Source: Chitinophaga sp. H8
GTDB taxonomy: Bacteria > Bacteroidota > Bacteroidia > Chitinophagales > Chitinophagaceae
Assembly (NCBI RefSeq): GCF_040567655.1
Contig: NZ_JBEXAC010000001.1
Location: forward strand, 2,852,001 to 2,916,000
Reading direction: 5' to 3'
Length of the DNA stretch: 64,000 nucleotides
In this document: in pieces, positions 61,778 through 64,000 of the stretch
How the letters are laid out: every line of letters begins with the position of its first letter
Numbering within the stretch: the first letter of the stretch is position 1
Position numbers and translations under genes: made by a program
Notes under the pieces: generated by a model
Told to the model about the DNA's origin: nothing
What the model saw: the letters and a program-made list of their open reading frames with translations, nothing else
The model's database searches: none

Positions 61778-61842
61778 GTTAATTGTTAATCGTTAGCGGT
61801 TAACAGTCAATGGCATCATTCAATGTGGCACTAACAATTAAC
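61778..61842. repeat. TTAAC-rich inverted repeat between DUF4295 and rpmG
   Basis: GTTAATTGTTA (61778-61788) and TAACAATTAAC (61832-61842) are perfect complements with a 43-bp spacer that also contains TTAGCGGTTAAC. It lies between rpmG and the DUF4295 gene and may tune readthrough; related in style to the TTAGC repeats elsewhere. Confidence 0.6.
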
Positions 61843-61857
61843 GTTTAACTATTAAAA

Positions 61858-62040
61858 CTACTTAATTTCTTTATGAACAGTTACTTTCCTTAAAATAGGA
61901 TTGTACTTCTTCAATTCCACACGTTCAGGTGTGTTTTTCTTATTCTTGTTGGTGATGTAACGAGAAGTTCCGGGTAAGCCAGAGTTTTTATGCTCTGTAC
62001 ATTCCAGAATTACCTGCACCCTGTTACCTTTTTTTGCCAT
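61858..62040 (-). CDS. rpmG: 50S ribosomal protein L33
   Basis: A 60-residue ribosomal protein: [18 protein letters not shown], then [21 protein letters not shown] and the C-terminal VTVHKEIK. The Cys pair form of L33 is not present (only one Cys), as in zinc-independent L33. It lies 32 bp after rpmB in a small ribosomal operon. Confidence 0.96.
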   Translation of the reverse strand: MAKKGNRVQVILECTEHKNSGLPGTSRYITNKNKKNTPERVELKKYNPILRKVTVHKEIK

Positions 62041-62072
62041 TGTGTATACAAATTAGAGTGATTCCTTCAAAA

Positions 62073-62309
62073 TTAAATATGCTCGCCTGCAGCGCGTAAT
62101 TCTTTTACTACTGCATACAAACCTTTCTTATTAATGGTTCTGATACCATCAGCAGATATTTTTAAAGATATCCACTTGTCTTCTTCCGCCAGGAAAAAAC
62201 GTTTCTTTTGCAGGTTTGGTAAAAACCTTCTCTTTGTTTTGATGTTGGAGAAGGAAACATGATGACCTGTAATTGGCTTCTTTCCTGTCACCTGACATAC
62301 TCTTGCCAT
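62073..62309 (-). CDS. rpmB: 50S ribosomal protein L28
   Basis: A 78-residue ribosomal protein starting [20 protein letters not shown] and containing [18 protein letters not shown], the rRNA-binding core. It is the first gene of the rpmB-rpmG-DUF4295 operon, with a good candidate promoter directly upstream. Confidence 0.96.
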   Translation of the reverse strand: MARVCQVTGKKPITGHHVSFSNIKTKRRFLPNLQKKRFFLAEEDKWISLKISADGIRTINKKGLYAVVKELRAAGEHI

Positions 62310-62330
62310 GATCTAAAAATTTAAGGAATG

Positions 62331-62362
62331 CAAAAGTCCAATTTTTTTATGGATTTTACAAA
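62331..62362 (-). promoter_or_regulatory. Candidate promoter of the rpmB operon
   Basis: On the minus strand TTTG (at 62359-62362) is followed after 20 bp by GACTTTTG (62331-62338), one mismatch from TAnnTTTG; the start codon lies 22 bp further. Confidence 0.55.
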
Positions 62363-62502
62363 TATTATCAATTGATTTTATTAACAATACCTGCAAATGT
62401 CCAATTATTTGGATACTTTTAGCATGAACCAGCTCTCCAAATACCACTACAACATACTTATAACCAAGTAATTATAATAGATACTCAGCGGCTATATTAT
62501 AT

Positions 62503-63090
62503 TTACAATAAAACTATCAAACTTCTTAACACAGCGACCAATCTCACCGCATCCAATACCCTTTGTGGCTCAGTGCCATGTTTCAATACGGCTTCTTCAT
62601 GAGAAGTAACACACATTTCGCAACCATTCAGCGCGGATATTGCCAGGCTCAACAGCTCAAAAAACTCTTTCCCTAAAACCGGGTTGGCCATAATACTCAT
62701 CCGGATACCCGCAGGGGTGCTGGTGTAAAACTCCTTATTCACAAAATGCCGGAAACGGTAAAATACGTTATTGGCATTCATCAGGGAAGTACAGCTGATC
62801 ACTTCTGCTATTTCCTTATCTGTAGCACCTTCCTGTACCGCCAGTTTTTCAAAAGCAGCGTGCAGATCACTGTGCTTCTCGTTGACTGCTACTGCCAGGC
62901 CTATCAGGTAAGCTTCTTTTTTGGAAAGGGTGGCTGCACCCAGTGCATTGGTAATATTTATTTTCAGATCTTTCAGATAACGGGCATCGGTAGCTACCAG
63001 CGCATGCAAGCGGGTAGATAACTGGGTATCTACCAGGCCTACTGCCTGTAATACCTGGATAGCCGTATCCTGGTTATTTGTTGCGAACAT
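62503..63090 (-). CDS. AhpD-like alkylhydroperoxidase (carboxymuconolactone decarboxylase family)
   Basis: A 195-residue helical protein with the AhpD active-site pattern CEMCVTSHE (C-x-x-C and His) near residue 155, preceded by LSLAISALNG, and the usual helix LDAVRLVAVL after it. AhpD proteins reduce AhpC or peroxides directly. It lies 78 bp after the peroxiredoxin gene, so the two are probably one unit. No AhpF-like reductase is seen in this window. Confidence 0.87.
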   Translation of the reverse strand: MFATNNQDTAIQVLQAVGLVDTQLSTRLHALVATDARYLKDLKINITNALGAATLSKKEAYLIGLAVAVNEKHSDLHAAFEKLAVQEGATDKEIAEVISCTSLMNANNVFYRFRHFVNKEFYTSTPAGIRMSIMANPVLGKEFFELLSLAISALNGCEMCVTSHEEAVLKHGTEPQRVLDAVRLVAVLRSLIVLL

Positions 63091-63168
63091 ATTATATTAT
63101 ATAAAAATTGAGGTCCATAGCGGGTGGTCCGGAAGACTACCTGCTATGGACCAGGAAATAAAATCAGA

Positions 63169-63723
63169 TTATACTGCTAATGTAGCTTCCCCTTTCTGCC
63201 AGTTGCAAGGGCACAGCTCATCTGTTTGCAGCGCATCCAGTACACGCAGTACTTCTTTTACGCTACGGCCTACAGACAGGTCATACAGGGAAACCCAACG
63301 GATGATACCTTGTGGGTCTACGATGAAGGTAGCACGGTAAGCTACTTTTTCATTAGCTTCCAGGATACCCAGCTCTTCCGCCAGTGATTTGGAAGTATCT
63401 GCCAGCATAGGGAATTGCAAACCTCTCAGGTCTTCATGATCTCTTCTCCATGCAGCGTGTACAAATTCGCTATCGGTAGATGCACCGATCAGAATGGCGT
63501 CGCGGTCAACGAAATCCTGGTTGTGCTTGTTAAATTCAGCTATTTCGGTAGGACAAACAAAGGTGAAATCCTTAGGCCACCAGAACATTACCATCCATTT
63601 GCCGGAAGCTTTCAATTCTTCGGAAGACAGTTCATAAAATTCTTTGCCTTTTTCAATTGATACTACAGCCGTTTTTTTAAACTCTGGAAATTCAGATCCT
63701 ACGGATAAGATTACGTTTTTCAT
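63169..63723 (-). CDS. ahpC: AhpC-type peroxiredoxin
   Basis: A 184-residue 2-Cys peroxiredoxin. The peroxidatic Cys57 is in FTFVCPTE, with GASTDSEFVHAAW and YRATFIVDPQGIIRW following; the C-terminal ELCPCNW has two Cys (171 and 173) of which one is the resolving residue. A longer frame to 63864 is rejected because relatives begin at MKNVILSVGS. It reduces peroxides in the cytoplasm and is paired with the AhpD-like gene downstream. Confidence 0.95.
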   Translation of the reverse strand: MKNVILSVGSEFPEFKKTAVVSIEKGKEFYELSSEELKASGKWMVMFWWPKDFTFVCPTEIAEFNKHNQDFVDRDAILIGASTDSEFVHAAWRRDHEDLRGLQFPMLADTSKSLAEELGILEANEKVAYRATFIVDPQGIIRWVSLYDLSVGRSVKEVLRVLDALQTDELCPCNWQKGEATLAV

Positions 63724-63843
63724 GCTATTTATTTCTGTTTTTAAGTTGCTGTTTAATGCCCTGCGAAATAATACTCCGGCTCCCTCCTTTCCGTTCCCTC
63801 CAAAAATTACTGCCGGATATCCGCAGCTGTTATAAATCCGCCG

Positions 63844-63875
63844 CAAAGATCCTTGTACATTCACTATTAAGCAAA
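63844..63875 (-). promoter_or_regulatory. Candidate promoter of the ahpC operon
   Basis: The minus strand has TTTG (63872-63875), 20 bp, then GATCTTTG (63844-63851), the same arrangement as for rpmB. It would give a leader of about 114 nt before the ahpC start. Confidence 0.5.
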
Positions 63876-63924
63876 TAGATTTTTAAAATGCGGTATTGAG
63901 TTTGTCTATATACCCTGCAGATAT

Positions 63925-64000
63925 CTATACATTTTCCATGCCTAATCCGCTGGCAGTAAAGGGCCTGTAGTTTTCTCCCGGACGGGATCCATCTGCTTTA
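63925..64000 (-). CDS. Possible C-terminal end of an unknown gene (partial)
   Basis: At the right edge, the minus strand has an open frame of 24 codons ending GLGMENV and TAG (63925-63927), entering from beyond the window. There is too little to identify it. It could equally be chance. Confidence 0.3.
   Translation of the reverse strand, partial: KADGSRPGENYRPFTASGLGMENV

Noticed and set aside
63724..63864. 47-residue N-terminal extension of the peroxiredoxin
   Set aside because: Peroxiredoxins of this family start near MKNVILSVGS, and a candidate promoter lies just upstream of the extended frame's first half.

Overview
The window reads as a Bacteroidota chromosome, most likely family Chitinophagaceae (Chitinophaga-like). 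Pointers are the Bacteroidetes-type conjugation genes (traE to traN), -7 promoter boxes close to TAnnTTTG with almost no Shine-Dalgarno sequences, the rpmB-rpmG-DUF4295-ftsY order, a parE/parC pair, Y_Y_Y-type sensor kinase, DUF4199, DUF4382 and DUF1501/DUF1549 proteins. No 16S rRNA gene is present, so the genus is inference.

Region 1 (1-19444) is the right-hand part of an integrative and conjugative element (ICE) inserted at the 3' end of a tRNA-Pro(GGG) gene (19445-19518). Its left end, relaxase and coupling protein lie outside the window. It holds an XRE regulator and lipoprotein; a leftward accessory cluster (an S24-like small protein, two tandem SymE-like toxins, a degenerate nucleotidyltransferase/HEPN protein and a small unknown protein, 1042-3455); a rightward transfer operon (3924-16066: membrane protein, TraE, TraF, TraG ATPase, three VirB5-like periplasmic paralogues, TraJ, TraK, TraL-like, TraM, TraN, a large protein with a DUF3945-type tail, and a winged-helix regulator) ending at a strong terminator; an excisionase-like protein; a DUF5677 cargo gene; and a tyrosine integrase next to the tRNA.

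Region 2 (19803-27638) is one rightward envelope operon: a dihydroorotase homologue that has lost its metal ligands, a DUF4199 membrane protein, two glycosyltransferases and a GDP-D-glycero-alpha-D-manno-heptose pathway (HddA kinase, GmhA isomerase and a fused HddC nucleotidyltransferase/GmhB phosphatase), then a secreted protein and a terminator.

Region 3 (27703-33628, leftward) is a topoisomerase IV unit: parE, a DUF1835 protein, a cupin and parC. Region 4 (33629-34851) has two tiny related membrane-protein ORFs and a 117-bp pair of inverted 11-bp repeat arrays. Region 5 (34852-42051) is a four-gene cluster of planctomycete-type cytochrome/DUF1549/DUF1553, DUF1501, a beta-propeller protein and a DUF2231 membrane cytochrome. 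Region 6 (42126-45971) is a LuxR response regulator with a one-piece propeller/Y_Y_Y sensor kinase. Region 7 (46093-55709) holds a YCF48-like propeller, a GH31 alpha-glucosidase, a gene-poor stretch, a MORN protein, a DUF4382 lipoprotein, a TPR protein and the glycogen branching enzyme. Region 8 (55801-64000, mostly leftward) is housekeeping: DEAD-box helicase, RimO, a JmjC-like cupin, FtsY, DUF4295, L33, L28, and an AhpD/AhpC peroxide-defence pair.

Best leads for new biology: the HEPN/SymE/S24-like cluster on the ICE, the inverted 11-bp arrays at 34501-34617, the pseudo-dihydroorotase heading the heptose operon, and the dispersed TTAGC-rich inverted repeats. All family names come from reading motifs by eye; no database search was run.
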